Shown: piece by piece, positions 23,059 through 32,735 of the stretch
How the letters are laid out: every line of letters starts with the position of its first letter
Numbering within the stretch: the first letter of the stretch is position 1
NCBI RefSeq assembly: GCF_000516555.1
Contig: NZ_AZSJ01000003.1
Coordinates: forward strand, 171,982 to 212,458
Direction of reading: 5' to 3'
Length of the DNA: 40,477 bases
From: Afipia sp. P52-10
GTDB taxonomy: Bacteria > Pseudomonadota > Alphaproteobacteria > Rhizobiales > Xanthobacteraceae
Made by a program: the position numbers and the translations under genes
The notes under the pieces: model-generated
Databases searched by the model: none
Told to the model about the DNA's origin: nothing
What the model saw: only the letters and a program-made list of their open reading frames with translations

Positions 23059-24153
23059 ATGCCGATCGCTGGAATTTTCGGTCCGGAAGACCTGAAGCCC
23101 ACCGTCTTTCCGCGGACCTCCCCGGTTGCGCGCGGTCCATCCCGCGTGCTGCCGATGCCGCCTGTCGAATGGACGCCCGCCGTCGAGCGCGAGACCGCGC
23201 ATCTGTACGAGCGCGTCAAGAGCGTGATTCCGCCGGTCGAATGGCCGACGATGGCGCCCTACGTCAAGGCCATCAACGACCTGAAGAAGGAACGCAACGC
23301 TGTCGTGCTCGCGCACAACTATCAGACGCCGGAGATCTTCAACTGCGTTGCCGACATTGTCGGCGACTCGCTCCAGCTCGCGCGCGAGGCGACCAAGGTC
23401 GATGCCGACGTGATCGTCCAATGCGGCGTGCACTTCATGGCCGAAACCTCGAAGATCCTGTCGCCGGACAAAACCGTGCTGATCCCGGATTCGCGCGCGG
23501 GCTGCTCGCTCGCCTCGTCGATCACCGGTGAGGACGTGCGGCTGCTGCGCGAGAAATTCCCGGGCGTACCGGTGGTCGCCTACGTCAACACGTCTGCCGA
23601 CGTGAAGGCCGAGGTCGATATCTGCTGCACCTCCTCCAATGCGGTGCATGTGGTGGAGAGCCTCGGCGTCGACACGGCGATCTTCGTGCCCGACCAGTAT
23701 CTGGCGAAGTACGTCGCATCGCAGACCAAGGTGAAGATCATCGCCTGGAAGGGTGCCTGCGAGGTGCACGAGCGCTTCACCGGCGACGAGTTGCGCATGT
23801 ATCGCGACGCCGACCCGTCGGTGCAGATCATCGCGCACCCGGAGTGCCCGCCGGACGTGATCGCGGAAGCCGACTTCACCGGCTCGACCGCGCACATGAT
23901 CAACTGGGTCCGCGACAAGCGGCCGAAGCGCGTGGTCATGGTCACCGAATGCTCGATGGCCGACAACGTGCAGGCCGAGCTGCCGGAGGTCGAATTCGTT
24001 CGTCCGTGCAACCTCTGCCCACACATGAAGCGGATCACGCTGCCGAAGATCCTCGATAGCCTCGTCAATATGCGCGAGGAGATCGTGATCGATCCGATGA
24101 TCGCCGAGAAAGCGCGGCGCTCGGTCGAGCGGATGATCCACCTGAAGAGCTGA
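23059..24153 (+). CDS. nadA: Quinolinate synthase A
   Basis: A 364-residue [4Fe-4S] enzyme that condenses iminoaspartate with dihydroxyacetone phosphate to quinolinate. The likely cluster ligands Cys122 ([11 protein letters not shown]), Cys234 ([10 protein letters not shown]) and Cys320 (RPCNLCPHM, with Cys317 three before) match the three conserved Cys of the family. Other blocks: [11 protein letters not shown] (83-93), DSRAGCSLA, and AHPECPPDV. The N-terminus (1-45) is a proline-rich extension beyond the compact archaeal type. Start ATG 23059 lies eight bases after GGAAGGG and follows the operator repeat. nadB follows 113 bases later. Regulation by NadQ is inferred from the leader repeats. 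Confidence 0.96.
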   Translation: MPIAGIFGPEDLKPTVFPRTSPVARGPSRVLPMPPVEWTPAVERETAHLYERVKSVIPPVEWPTMAPYVKAINDLKKERNAVVLAHNYQTPEIFNCVADIVGDSLQLAREATKVDADVIVQCGVHFMAETSKILSPDKTVLIPDSRAGCSLASSITGEDVRLLREKFPGVPVVAYVNTSADVKAEVDICCTSSNAVHVVESLGVDTAIFVPDQYLAKYVASQTKVKIIAWKGACEVHERFTGDELRMYRDADPSVQIIAHPECPPDVIAEADFTGSTAHMINWVRDKRPKRVVMVTECSMADNVQAELPEVEFVRPCNLCPHMKRITLPKILDSLVNMREEIVIDPMIAEKARRSVERMIHLKS

Positions 24154-24175
24154 GACGCAAAGGCACGATGCCGTC

Positions 24176-24199
24176 ATGGCCGGGGTTCGCCCCGGCCAT
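24176..24199. repeat. Intra-operon palindrome with UUCG loop between nadA and nadB
   Basis: A perfect 10-bp stem ATGGCCGGGG / CCCCGGCCAT encloses the tetraloop TTCG, which would make a very stable RNA hairpin. The wording GTCATGGCCGGGG...CCCCGGCCATCCATG resembles a palindrome I recall as frequent between genes in Bradyrhizobium-type genomes. No T-run follows, so it should not terminate; it could stabilise the upstream nadA message. A degenerate copy follows nadC (26758-26779). Confidence 0.75.
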
Positions 24200-24266
24200 C
24201 CATGCCCTCCCGCGCAGACGCGGATGCCACCCGGCAGGACACGACCAGCAGCCAGCAGGACGCGCC

Positions 24267-25865
24267 ATGAGCCAACGTGCCGATGCTCCTCTCTCAATGC
24301 CTGTCGATGACGTCGTCATCGTCGGCGGCGGTCTCGCCGGCTTGTTCTGCGCGCTGAAGCTTGCGCCGCGTCCCGTCACCGTCATCTCCGCTGCGCCGCT
24401 CGGCGAAGGCGCCTCGAGCGCCTGGGCCCAGGGTGGCATCGCCGCCGCAGTCGGCGAAGGCGATACGCCCGAGGCGCATGCCGCCGACACCATCGCAGTC
24501 GGCGCTGGCCTGGTCGATGAGGAGATCGCGCTCGGCCTCGCCCGCGAAGCCGGGGCGCGCATCCACGATCTGCTGCGCTACGGCGTGCCGTTCGATCGCG
24601 ACCTCGAAGGCAAGTTGGCAGTGGCGCAGGAAGCGGCCCACTCGGCGCGCCGTATCGTGCATGTGCGCGGTGACATGGCCGGCAAGGCGATCATCGCCGC
24701 CCTCGTCGACGCGGTCCGCAACACGCCGACGATCCGCGTGATCGAAGGTTACGCCGCCGAAGCGCTGCTGACCCACGATAACGCGGTCAACGGCCTGCAG
24801 CTGCGCAATGCGCATGATCCGGCACTGCCGCCGGTCACCGTCGCCGCGAGGGCCGTCGTGCTCGCCACCGGCGGCATTGGCCATCTCTATGCAGCCACCA
24901 CCAATCCACGCGAGGCCAGCGGGCTCGGGCTTGCCATCGCCGCCCGCGCCGGTGCCGTGATCGCCGACCCCGAATTCGTCCAGTTCCATCCGACCGCGAT
25001 CATGGTCGGCCGCGATCCCGCTCCGCTCGCCACCGAGGCGCTGCGCGGCGAAGGCGCGACGCTGATCAATGCCAAGGGTGTGCGCTTCATGCAGGCGCTG
25101 CATCCGCTCGCCGAACTTGCCCCCCGCGACATCGTCGCCCGCGGTGTGTTTGCCGAGATCGCCGCTGGCCGCGGCGCGTTCCTCGACGCCACCAAGGCGC
25201 TCGGCGATCACTTCGCCGACCACTTTCCGACCGTCTATGCAAGCTGCATCGCAGGCGGCATCGATCCGGCCAAGCAGCCGATCCCGATCGCACCCGCCGC
25301 GCATTACCACATGGGCGGCATCGCGGTGGACGCGCGCGGCCGCACCTCGATCGATGGACTGTGGGCCGGCGGCGAAGTTTCCTGCACCGGCGCGCATGGC
25401 GGCAACCGTCTGGCCTCGAACTCGTTGCTGGAAGCCGTGGTGTTCGCCGCCCGCATCGCCGAAGACATCGACGGCCGCAGCTTCGCCGCGCAGCCCGCTC
25501 CGGCGCCGGAGAATCCGCGCAATTGTGCGATGCCACCATCCGCCGAGGCCAGCCTGCGCGCGCTGATGTCGTCGCATGTCGGCGTCATTCGCGACGGCGA
25601 CGATCTCGCCGACGCAATCCGTACCTTCGCAATGATGGAGCAATCGGTCGGCAACATCGCGTTGCGCAACATGGCGACCACCGCACTGATCGTCGCGACC
25701 GCGGCGTGGTCGCGGCGCGAAAGCCGCGGCGGCCACTATCGCTCCGACTATCCTTCCGAAAACCCTGCGCTTGCAGTCCGCACGCGCATGACACTGAACG
25801 ACGCCCGCGCCATCGCTGCGGACGTTGCCGCGGGCATCGCACCGCGTCTGCACGCGATGGCTTGA
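24267..25865 (+). CDS. nadB: L-aspartate oxidase
   Basis: A 532-residue FAD enzyme that oxidises L-aspartate to iminoaspartate, the substrate of NadA. It has the FAD-binding [16 protein letters not shown] (18-33), the [11 protein letters not shown] segment characteristic of Nad[43 protein letters not shown] with the catalytic/substrate His, and [27 protein letters not shown] near the C-terminal FAD contacts. Length is normal for the family. I chose ATG 24267, six bases after AGGA, rather than an upstream reading that passes through the palindrome. nadC begins nine bases after its stop. Confidence 0.96.
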   Translation: MSQRADAPLSMPVDDVVIVGGGLAGLFCALKLAPRPVTVISAAPLGEGASSAWAQGGIAAAVGEGDTPEAHAADTIAVGAGLVDEEIALGLAREAGARIHDLLRYGVPFDRDLEGKLAVAQEAAHSARRIVHVRGDMAGKAIIAALVDAVRNTPTIRVIEGYAAEALLTHDNAVNGLQLRNAHDPALPPVTVAARAVVLATGGIGHLYAATTNPREASGLGLAIAARAGAVIADPEFVQFHPTAIMVGRDPAPLATEALRGEGATLINAKGVRFMQALHPLAELAPRDIVARGVFAEIAAGRGAFLDATKALGDHFADHFPTVYASCIAGGIDPAKQPIPIAPAAHYHMGGIAVDARGRTSIDGLWAGGEVSCTGAHGGNRLASNSLLEAVVFAARIAEDIDGRSFAAQPAPAPENPRNCAMPPSAEASLRALMSSHVGVIRDGDDLADAIRTFAMMEQSVGNIALRNMATTALIVATAAWSRRESRGGHYRSDYPSENPALAVRTRMTLNDARAIAADVAAGIAPRLHAMA

Positions 25866-25873
25866 GTATTCCC

Positions 25874-26752
25874 ATGACGACACCCGCTTCCGTGCTGCAT
25901 CCTGAGGCTTTCCTCTCGCCGTTGGCGATCGAAAGTGCCGTTCGCCTTGCCCTCGAGGAAGACCTCGGCCGCGCCGGCGACGTCACCTCGATCGCGACCA
26001 TCCCTGAGACCGCCCAAACCCGCGCGACGCTGGTGGCGCGGCAGGCGGGCGTGATCGCGGGCCTGCCGCTTGCGGTGGAGACCTTCCGCCGCCTGTGGCC
26101 GGATATCGCCATCTCCGCGCAGGTGCGCGACGGCGCCACGGTGGCCAAGGGGCTGCACGTCCTGACCATCACCGGCCCTGCCCGCGCCGTGCTCGCCGGC
26201 GAACGCACCGCGCTGAACTTCGTCGGCCGCCTCTCCGGCGTCGCAACATTGACGAACGCCTATGTCCGCCAGACGGCGGGCAGCACAATGCGCATCTGCT
26301 GCACACGCAAGACAACTCCCGGCCTGCGCGCGCTGGAGAAATATGCCGTGCGCTGCGGCGGCGGCTTCAACCATCGCTTCGGTCTCGACGATGCCATCCT
26401 GATCAAGGACAACCACATCGCGGTCGCCGGCGGCGTCCGGCCCGTGCTCGAACAGGCGCGCAAGCACGCCGGTCACCTCGTCAAGGTCGAGATCGAGGTC
26501 GATACGCTCGACCAATTGCGCGAGGTGCTGGACACCGGCCTCGCCGATGTGGTGCTGCTCGACAACATGGATATCCCGACGCTGAAGCGGGCGGTGGAGA
26601 TGACCGCAGGCCGCGCCGTGCTGGAAGTGTCTGGCGGCGTCACCGAGAGCTCGATCGCCGACATCGCCAAGACCGGCGTGGACTACGCTTCCTCCGGCGC
26701 GCTGACGCATTCGGCACCAACCCTCGACGTGGCGCTCGACATCGCGCTCTGA
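25874..26752 (+). CDS. nadC: Nicotinate-nucleotide diphosphorylase (carboxylating), quinolinate phosphoribosyltransferase
   Basis: A 292-residue enzyme that turns quinolinate and PRPP into nicotinate mononucleotide, CO2 and pyrophosphate. Conserved blocks: [14 protein letters not shown] (about 22-35), [17 protein letters not shown] (about 108-124), [17 protein letters not shown] (about 141-157) with phosphate-binding Arg/Lys, [21 protein letters not shown] (about 160-180), and DVVLLDNMD with catalytic acid residues; EVSGGV near the end closes the barrel. It begins eight bases after nadB and completes the de novo NAD operon. The message probably ends at the palindrome at 26758-26779. Confidence 0.96.
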   Translation: MTTPASVLHPEAFLSPLAIESAVRLALEEDLGRAGDVTSIATIPETAQTRATLVARQAGVIAGLPLAVETFRRLWPDIAISAQVRDGATVAKGLHVLTITGPARAVLAGERTALNFVGRLSGVATLTNAYVRQTAGSTMRICCTRKTTPGLRALEKYAVRCGGGFNHRFGLDDAILIKDNHIAVAGGVRPVLEQARKHAGHLVKVEIEVDTLDQLREVLDTGLADVVLLDNMDIPTLKRAVEMTAGRAVLEVSGGVTESSIADIAKTGVDYASSGALTHSAPTLDVALDIAL

Positions 26753-26757
26753 TTGTC

Positions 26758-26779
26758 ATGGCTGGGCAAACCTAGCCAT
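26758..26779. repeat. Degenerate copy of the nadA-nadB palindrome after nadC
   Basis: ATGGCTGGG / CCTAGCCAT with loop CAAA (one G-U-type mismatch) and the shared flank GTC before ATGGC. It starts six bases after the nadC stop, in the convergent gap with the cell-wall hydrolase gene, and could end or protect the nad message. Confidence 0.6.
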
Positions 26780-26809
26780 CACGCTTGAGCTATCCGCACC
26801 CTCAAGGCA

Positions 26810-28207
26810 TTAGAGCTTCGCTGCGATCGCCGCGGTCTCGGCGGCGCTGCCCCAGCTCGGCACCTCGCTGCCGTCGCCCCATTGGCGCGGGCGATAGAAG
26901 ATGTGCAGGCCGGTCTTGTAGTTCTTCTTCATCTCGCGGATCCAGTACGGCCGGACATAGGTCGCGTGATAATGGGTCGAGCGATTGACCTCCGGCAGCC
27001 ACAGGCGGCCATCGAGCATTTCCTTGGCGATCTTCTTCGCCCGCACCCAATGCTCCGGCTCGGTGACGACATCGCGGATGCCGTCGCAGGCGAAGGTGAA
27101 CTGGCAGGCGAGATAGCGATGCTTGTTCTGATAGACCACGCCGCAGACGTTGGTCGGATAGTAGCCGGAGAACACGCGGTTCACGACCACCTGCGCGACG
27201 GCGATCTGACCGCGGATGGGCTCGCTGCGCGCTTCGAAGTAGACGGCTTCCGCCAGACACTTCGCAGCTTTGTTATAAGCCTTGGTATCGAGGCCGAGCC
27301 GCTCCGCCGGGCTCTTCGGCCGCTGCGGGGCTGCGGCGACCTCGCCCTTCGGCGCGACGGTGGCGCCCTCATCGCTGCCGGCAGCCGGCGCACCTGGCTT
27401 CGTCGCCGACTGCTTGAGGTCGGTATCGACCGGGTTTGGAATGATAAGCTGCGGCTCCTCGCCCGGCTGCCAGCGCTCGAGCGTGCCGCCGGAGAACCCA
27501 AGCGACTCGTGACCGAAGTACAGATGCACGGTCTGCACCGAGAAACCATCCTTCGGCTGCACCACCTCGCGAACGGCATCGTCCTTCAGCACCGGATCGA
27601 CGGCGGACGCCTTCGTGCTGTGGTACTGCGGCAGCGGCGCGGATTGCAGCGCGGCCTCGAGTTCAGGGTCGAGCGGCGTCGATGTATCGGCCACTGACGC
27701 TTTCGCGTCCGGCGAGGGGACCGGTTCATTGGCAGGCGCAGCAGGTGCCGCATTCATCTCGTTCGCTGCCGGTTCCGCCTGTCCGGCGGTCGGATCGTTC
27801 GAGGCCGGCGACAACCGGTCTCCCTTCGACGAGAGCCGATCGCCCTTGGCGCTGCGGTCGACAACCGGAAAATCGGAAGCCTGCGGCGGACGGATCACGT
27901 CTCCCAGCGGGTTGCGGGCGATCGAACCGGTTACGTCCGGATTTGCGGCAAGGCTTGCCAGCTGCATGCTCGGCGCATGCGGAATCCAGGAGCCTATCGG
28001 ACGCGGGAAACTAAAGGTCGCCGCGTGGATGGTGCCGAATGGCGAAGCGATCACGTGCTTCTGCCAGCGCTCGGTAACGCCGGGCTGCCGCGCCAACAGC
28101 GAGGCAATGTCCTGATATCCGACTTCCGTCGGAAGCAGGCCAAAGACTGTGAGTGCAAAGCCGAAGGACGCCCATGCGCCCTTCGGCCCGTTCTGCAAAA
28201 CAGACAT
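26810..28207 (-). CDS. Cell wall hydrolase, SleB/CwlJ type
   Basis: A 465-residue protein with a C-terminal hydrolase_2 domain (about 315-460) and a long N-terminal part. The N-terminus has a hydrophobic stretch (ASFGFALTVFGLLPT, 13-27) that may anchor or export it. Residues about 90-310 are low-complexity, rich in Ser, Ala, Pro, Asp, and repeat a DRLSSKGDRLS motif, likely a flexible spacer. The catalytic Glu lies in EAVYFEARSEPIRGQIAVAQVVVNRV; other motifs are VCGVVYQNKHRYLACQFTFACDG and THYHATYVRPYW. SleB-type enzymes cleave peptidoglycan glycan strands (lytic transglycosylase activity); in non-sporing Alphaproteobacteria the role is cell-wall turnover. Ends convergent with nadC. Confidence 0.9.
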   Translation of the reverse strand: MSVLQNGPKGAWASFGFALTVFGLLPTEVGYQDIASLLARQPGVTERWQKHVIASPFGTIHAATFSFPRPIGSWIPHAPSMQLASLAANPDVTGSIARNPLGDVIRPPQASDFPVVDRSAKGDRLSSKGDRLSPASNDPTAGQAEPAANEMNAAPAAPANEPVPSPDAKASVADTSTPLDPELEAALQSAPLPQYHSTKASAVDPVLKDDAVREVVQPKDGFSVQTVHLYFGHESLGFSGGTLERWQPGEEPQLIIPNPVDTDLKQSATKPGAPAAGSDEGATVAPKGEVAAAPQRPKSPAERLGLDTKAYNKAAKCLAEAVYFEARSEPIRGQIAVAQVVVNRVFSGYYPTNVCGVVYQNKHRYLACQFTFACDGIRDVVTEPEHWVRAKKIAKEMLDGRLWLPEVNRSTHYHATYVRPYWIREMKKNYKTGLHIFYRPRQWGDGSEVPSWGSAAETAAIAAKL

Positions 28208-28514
28208 CGATACGCCTACGCAACGCTTACGCTACTCGCACACATCGAACCGCGCCCTTGCGTGCAATTCGATCGAATGCGTTAGTAACCCATTAGAGTT
28301 GCGAGGCGGTTAATCGCCGATGCATGCGAACCACACGCAAGCAGAGTCGGAACGCCACGCCATCACATCGAAAGTGCTGGTGAATCGGGCGGAAAATAAC
28401 TTGGTAAACATCCGGTCAACAAAAACGCGCCGCATGTTTCTCATGCGGCGCGTTGATTTTTGTCGTTCGAACGCTGCGCGTCTGCGAAGAATTGCTTGCG
28501 ATCGTCGTGGAACT
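28208..28514. other. Gap between SleB and ppdK genes
   Basis: These 307 bases lie between the start of the SleB gene and the stop of ppdK, both on minus. The ppdK terminator is at 28421-28454. The rest is AT-richer than its surroundings, in keeping with a promoter for the SleB gene (about 28210-28320), including the small palindrome GGCG-GTTAAT-CGCC (about 28305-28318). Nothing else is supported. Confidence 0.5.
28421..28454 (-). terminator. Rho-independent terminator of ppdK
   Basis: On the minus strand, a perfect 13-bp stem AACGCGCCGCATG / CATGCGGCGCGTT with loop AGAAA leads into TTTTTG. It lies 60 bases beyond the ppdK stop. Confidence 0.9.
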
Positions 28515-31409
28515 CTACGCCTGACCCTCGGCCTTCTTACCGAGCGCCGCTTGCGCCGCTGCGAGCCGCGCGATCGGAACCCGATAAGGCGAACACGACA
28601 CGTAATTCAGTCCGATCTCGTGACAGAACGTCACCGAGGCCGGATCACCGCCATGCTCGCCGCAGATGCCGACCTTCAATCCGGAGCGCGTCTTGCGGCC
28701 ACGCTCGACGCCGATCTTGACGAGTTCGCCCACGCCGTCGCGATCGAGCGAGATGAAGGGATCGATCTCGAGGATGCCGCGCGAAACATACGCGCCAAGG
28801 AAGCTGCCGGCATCGTCGCGGCTGATGCCGTAGGTGGTCTGGGTCAGGTCGTTGGTGCCGAACGAGAAGAACTCCGCGGTCTTGGCGATCTCGCCGGCCA
28901 TCAAGGCTGCACGCGGCAGCTCGATCATCGTGCCGACCTCGTACTTGATCTGCGCACCCTGGTCGCGCATCACCGATTGCGCCGTGGCATCGATGCGCGC
29001 CTTGATCATGTCGAACTCGGCTTTGGTTGCGACCAGCGGCACCATCACCTCGGGAACGACGGCCTTGCCGGTGCGCTTGTTGACGACGATCGCCGCCTCG
29101 AAGATCGCGCGCGCCTGCATCTCGGCGATTTCGGGATAGACGATCGCGAGGCGGCAGCCTCGGAAGCCGAGCATCGGATTGAACTCCGACAGGTCGCGCG
29201 CTCGGTCGGCCAGCTTGCGCGGGTCCGTCTCCATCGCCCGGGCCACTTCCTCGATTTCCGCCTGCGTGTGCGGCAGGAATTCGTGCAGCGGCGGATCGAG
29301 CAGACGGATCGTCACCGGCAGCCCCTGCATGATCTCGAACAGTTCGACGAAATCCGCGCGCTGCATCGGCAACAGCTTCGCCAGTGCCGCACGCCGCTTC
29401 TGCTCGTCGTCGGCGAGGATCATCTCGCGCACCGTGCGGATGCGTGTCTCCTCGAAGAACATATGCTCGGTGCGGCAGAGGCCGATCCCCTCGCCGCCGA
29501 ACTTGATGGCGACGCGCGCATCCTCCGGCGTGTCGGCATTGGCGCGCACCTTCAGCTTGCGCACCTCGTCGGCCCAGCCCATCAGCGTGCCGAACTCGTC
29601 GGCCAGTTCCGGCTCGAGCATCGGCATACGCCCGGCGAGCACCTGGCCGACACCGCCGTCGATAGTGATGACGTCGCCGGCCTTGAACGATCGCCCACCT
29701 GCCGTCATCAGCCCGCGGCCGTAATCGACGCGAATGGTGCCGGCACCGGAGACGCAGGGCTTGCCCATGCCGCGCGCGACCACCGCCGCGTGCGAGGTCA
29801 TGCCGCCGCGGGTGGTGAGGATGCCCTCGGCCGCGTGCATGCCGTGGATGTCCTCAGGACTGGTCTCGACGCGCACGAGGATGACCTTGCGGCCATCGGC
29901 CTGCAGCTTCGCCGCCTCGTCGGAGGAGAACACGATCTCGCCTGAGGCTGCGCCCGGCGACGCCGGCAGGCCGGTCGCGATCACGTCGCGCTTGGCGGCC
30001 GGATCGATGGTCGGATGCAGCAACTGGTCGAGCGATGCCGGATCGACGCGCAGGACCGCGTCCTTGCGCGAGATCAAGCCTTCGTTGGCGAGATCGACCG
30101 CGATCCGGAGCGCCGCCTTGGCCGTCCGCTTGCCGGAGCGGGTCTGCAGCATCCACAGCTTGCCCTGCTCGACCGTGAACTCAAGATCCTGCATGTCGCG
30201 ATAGTGCTTCTCGAGCAGCGTATAGATGCGCGTCAATTCCTTGAACGCGTCCGGCATTGCCGCTTCCATCGAGGGCTTGTCGGAGCCGGAATCCTTGCGC
30301 GCCGCCTCGGTGATCTCCTGCGGCGTGCGGATGCCGGCGACCACGTCCTCGCCCTGGGCGTTGATCAGGAATTCGCCGTAAAGCTGCTTGGCACCGGTCG
30401 ACGGATTACGCGTGAAGGCAACGCCGGTCGCCGATGTCTCGCCCATATTGCCGAACACCATCGCCTGCACGTTGACGGCGGTGCCCCACGATTCCGGAAT
30501 CGCATGCAGCTGGCGATAGGTCACCGCGCGCGCGTTCATCCACGAACCGAATACCGCGCCGATCGCGCCCCAAAGCTGCGCGTGCGGGTCCTGCGGGAAA
30601 TCCTCGCCGGTCTCCTTGCGCACCGCATCCTTATATTGATCGACGATCTCGACCCAGTCTTCGGCCGTGAGGTCGGTGTCGAGCACGTGACCTTTCGAAT
30701 CCTTGTAGGTGTCGAGAATTTCCTCGAAGTGGTGATGCTCGAAGCCGATCACCACATCCGAATACATCGTGATGAAGCGGCGATAGCTGTCATAGGCGAA
30801 GCGCTTGTCGCCGGACAATGCGGCCAGCGCTTCCACAGTCTCGTCGTTGAGGCCGAGATTGAGCACGGTATCCATCATGCCGGGCATCGAGGCCCGCGCA
30901 CCCGAGCGCACCGAAACCAACAGCGGGTTGTTCGGATCGCCGAAGGTCTTGCCGGTCAGCTTGCCGACATACGCCAGCGCCTTCTCAACCTGCGCCTTCA
31001 GATCTTTCGGATAGGACTTCGCGTGGTCATAGAAGTAGTTGCACACCGAGGTCGGGATGGTGAAGCCCGGTGGCACCGGCAGGCCGAGATTGGCCATCTC
31101 GGCGAGATTCGCGCCCTTGCCGCCAAGCAATTCGCGCATCGCGCTTTTGCCCTCGGCCCGGCCGTCGCCGAAGGTGTAGACCCATTTGTTGCTGGCTGCG
31201 GCTGGCCCGGCAGATTGTTTCTTGGCGGAAGCATTCTTGACCGGAGCAGTCTTGGTGGAAACACTCTTGGAAGAAACGGGCGCCCGCGCCTTCGTCGCCG
31301 TTTTGACGGCGGTTTTCGGCACTGGCCTGACAGCAGCAGGGGCTTTCTTCGGAGAAACCTTGGAAACGGCAGCTTTGGAGCGGGAAGCAGATTTCGAGGC
31401 TTTGGCCAT
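28515..31409 (-). CDS. ppdK: Pyruvate, phosphate dikinase
   Basis: A 964-residue enzyme that interconverts pyruvate, ATP and phosphate with PEP, AMP and pyrophosphate, feeding gluconeogenesis or glycolysis. The ATP-grasp domain begins with GGKGANLAEMANLGLPVPPGFTIPT (about 93-117). The phosphohistidine domain holds the catalytic His540 in GGMTSHAAVVARGMGKPCVSG. The C-terminal PEP/pyruvate domain carries GLCRTEHMF, MLGFRGCRL, GTNDLTQTTYG and the CGEHGGDP motif with its catalytic Cys. Residues 1-72 form an extra Lys/Ala/Ser/Val-rich tail not found in most PPDK (about 880 residues); rhizobial relatives have such a tail as far as I recall. It stands alone with its own terminator. Confidence 0.96.
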   Translation of the reverse strand: MAKASKSASRSKAAVSKVSPKKAPAAVRPVPKTAVKTATKARAPVSSKSVSTKTAPVKNASAKKQSAGPAAASNKWVYTFGDGRAEGKSAMRELLGGKGANLAEMANLGLPVPPGFTIPTSVCNYFYDHAKSYPKDLKAQVEKALAYVGKLTGKTFGDPNNPLLVSVRSGARASMPGMMDTVLNLGLNDETVEALAALSGDKRFAYDSYRRFITMYSDVVIGFEHHHFEEILDTYKDSKGHVLDTDLTAEDWVEIVDQYKDAVRKETGEDFPQDPHAQLWGAIGAVFGSWMNARAVTYRQLHAIPESWGTAVNVQAMVFGNMGETSATGVAFTRNPSTGAKQLYGEFLINAQGEDVVAGIRTPQEITEAARKDSGSDKPSMEAAMPDAFKELTRIYTLLEKHYRDMQDLEFTVEQGKLWMLQTRSGKRTAKAALRIAVDLANEGLISRKDAVLRVDPASLDQLLHPTIDPAAKRDVIATGLPASPGAASGEIVFSSDEAAKLQADGRKVILVRVETSPEDIHGMHAAEGILTTRGGMTSHAAVVARGMGKPCVSGAGTIRVDYGRGLMTAGGRSFKAGDVITIDGGVGQVLAGRMPMLEPELADEFGTLMGWADEVRKLKVRANADTPEDARVAIKFGGEGIGLCRTEHMFFEETRIRTVREMILADDEQKRRAALAKLLPMQRADFVELFEIMQGLPVTIRLLDPPLHEFLPHTQAEIEEVARAMETDPRKLADRARDLSEFNPMLGFRGCRLAIVYPEIAEMQARAIFEAAIVVNKRTGKAVVPEVMVPLVATKAEFDMIKARIDATAQSVMRDQGAQIKYEVGTMIELPRAALMAGEIAKTAEFFSFGTNDLTQTTYGISRDDAGSFLGAYVSRGILEIDPFISLDRDGVGELVKIGVERGRKTRSGLKVGICGEHGGDPASVTFCHEIGLNYVSCSPYRVPIARLAAAQAALGKKAEGQA

Positions 31410-31543
31410 GGCGTCCGTGACGATTGAGCGTTTTCGGGAACAGGCAGTCGCTTACAACACCCTTTTCTGCTGCAGTGCAAGCGGCGAGATATCTTTCACA
31501 GCCATCCGGGACCGAACATAAACCGAACCCGCCTCGGCCAGCC

Positions 31544-31687
31544 CTATTTCAGGATGCCGAGACCCAGAATGCCGACCAGGATAAGATACAGCGCAACAAT
31601 GTAGTTCAGCAGCCGCGGCATGATGAGAATGAGAACGCCGGCAACGAGCGCGACGACGGGCTGCAGATTGGCAATGCTGATGGTCAC
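31544..31687 (-). CDS. DUF3096 small membrane protein
   Basis: A 47-residue protein, nearly all hydrophobic: two short membrane segments (ANLQPVVALVAGVLILIMP and NYIVALYLILVGILGLGI) joined by RLL, as in DUF3096. Start is GTG at 31687, seven bases after GGAGA; the longer reading lacks a ribosome binding site. It lies downstream of no clear partner, 135 bases before the ppdK start on the same strand. Such proteins are found in stress-induced membrane contexts in Rhizobiales, as far as I recall; no function is established. Confidence 0.8.
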   Translation of the reverse strand: MTISIANLQPVVALVAGVLILIMPRLLNYIVALYLILVGILGLGILK

Positions 31688-32091
31688 GGATTGTCTCCAT
31701 TCATGACACGGCGATGAGAGCACGAATCGCGGTGGCAGCTTATCGCGGCCACAGACGATGCGGGACATCAGAAACGCAGCTTTCCGCAACGATCGGACGA
31801 TCGCAGGAACAAAGATCGTTCATGAGCTCTGTCACAAACAAGAGACGCGCTTCGGAACCGCACAAGCAGACACTTTCCTTCACCGCTTTGTTCCGCATGC
31901 GCTGAAAATTTCCGCATTGGAACATCGGCTTCCTCCGGAACGATGCCACCGACGATGCATTAACCGCGAACCCCGTCATGCGAGGCTTGGGATGCAAGGT
32001 CTCGGATGCTGGGTCTCGGGATAGAAGCTCTTGGGATGCAAGGTTGGGCTAACGTTCGCCTTGCGGGGCGTTGCTTGCGAAGGAGATCACC
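31688..32091. other. Gap between DUF3096 and DUF1236 genes
   Basis: The 404 bases separate two divergent small genes. No coding frame here shows a family or ribosome binding site. The CGATCG word occurs twice with GA between (about 31790-31803). A 15-bp direct repeat CTTGGGATGCAAGGT occurs at 31986-32000 and 32030-32044. The region is AT-richer than the genes and should hold both promoters, but I see no convincing consensus box. Confidence 0.5.
31986..32044. repeat. 15-bp direct repeat pair
   Basis: CTTGGGATGCAAGGT is present exactly at 31986-32000 and 32030-32044. The 29 bases between contain related words (CTCGGATGCTGGGT and CTCGGGATAGAAG), so this may be a decayed four-unit tandem array. 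It lies about 50 bases before the DUF1236 start. Confidence 0.7.
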
Positions 32092-32439
32092 ATGCGCAAT
32101 CACATTTTTGCCGCAGCCCTGATTGCCGGAACGGCGGCAGCAGCTCCGCTTCCTGCACTCGCCCAGTACGGCGGGACAGTAGGCGTGAGCGGCCCCGTGG
32201 TCGGTGTCATCGAGAACGAACAGATTCCGACCTTCCGCCGCTATGTCGTCGAGGAACGCATTCCGTCCTACACCGTCCCGGAACGGGTCGTGGTCGGCAC
32301 CACACTGCCTGACACAGGCGTCGTCTATTACGACGTTCCGCAGCAGTACGGCGCGACCACCTACCGCTATACGGTGGTGAACGATCGCACCGTGCTGGTC
32401 GATCCCCGCTCGCGACGGGTGATGCAGGTGATCGACTGA
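32092..32439 (+). CDS. DUF1236 family exported protein
   Basis: A 115-residue protein with a signal peptide (MRNHIFAAALIAGTAAAAPLPALA, cleavage near residue 24). The mature part has two related blocks: VIENEQIPTFRRYVVEERIPSYTVPERVVVGTTLPDTGVVYYDVP and YRYTVVNDRTVLVDPRSRRVMQVID; the latter is the typical DUF1236 ending found in many rhizobial periplasmic proteins. AGGAG precedes ATG 32092 by seven bases. Function unknown; presumably periplasmic or envelope. Confidence 0.85.
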   Translation: MRNHIFAAALIAGTAAAAPLPALAQYGGTVGVSGPVVGVIENEQIPTFRRYVVEERIPSYTVPERVVVGTTLPDTGVVYYDVPQQYGATTYRYTVVNDRTVLVDPRSRRVMQVID

Positions 32440-32735
32440 TGACGTTCACGCGATGATGCGAATGCAGAAACATCGTCTGGCGCGATAGCGGGTTTCCCCT
32501 CCCCGCGGTCCCCAGCGATGGAGCCCCGCGTCGGCCCCCGCTGCGCGGGGCTTCCCCTGTCCGGGACGCGTCCCTTTTACTCCGGCTGCCCCTGTGCCTC
32601 CGGCTCGCGGCGAATGCGCGCGCGTGACGGAACATCGTGAGGTCGATGGCGAAGGTCTACAGAACCAGAGGGCGACGACGATCCGTTCAGATCGCGTCGC
32701 GCTCTCAGGTCCGGAGTGTCCTGTTTTCGAGAACT
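32440..32735. other. Convergent gap after DUF1236 and glyS
   Basis: No gene is supported here. It carries one long G/C hairpin (32522-32552). Otherwise I see nothing in it. Confidence 0.5.
32522..32552. terminator. Possible bidirectional transcript-end hairpin
   Basis: A perfect 9-bp stem AGCCCCGCG / CGCGGGGCT with a 13-base loop lies in the convergent gap. No T-run follows on either strand, so termination is only a guess. Confidence 0.4.

Noticed and set aside
28211-28320. CtrA box in front of the SleB gene (TTAG-N7-TTAG)
   Set aside because: Both half-sites differ from TTAA, so it is too weak to call.
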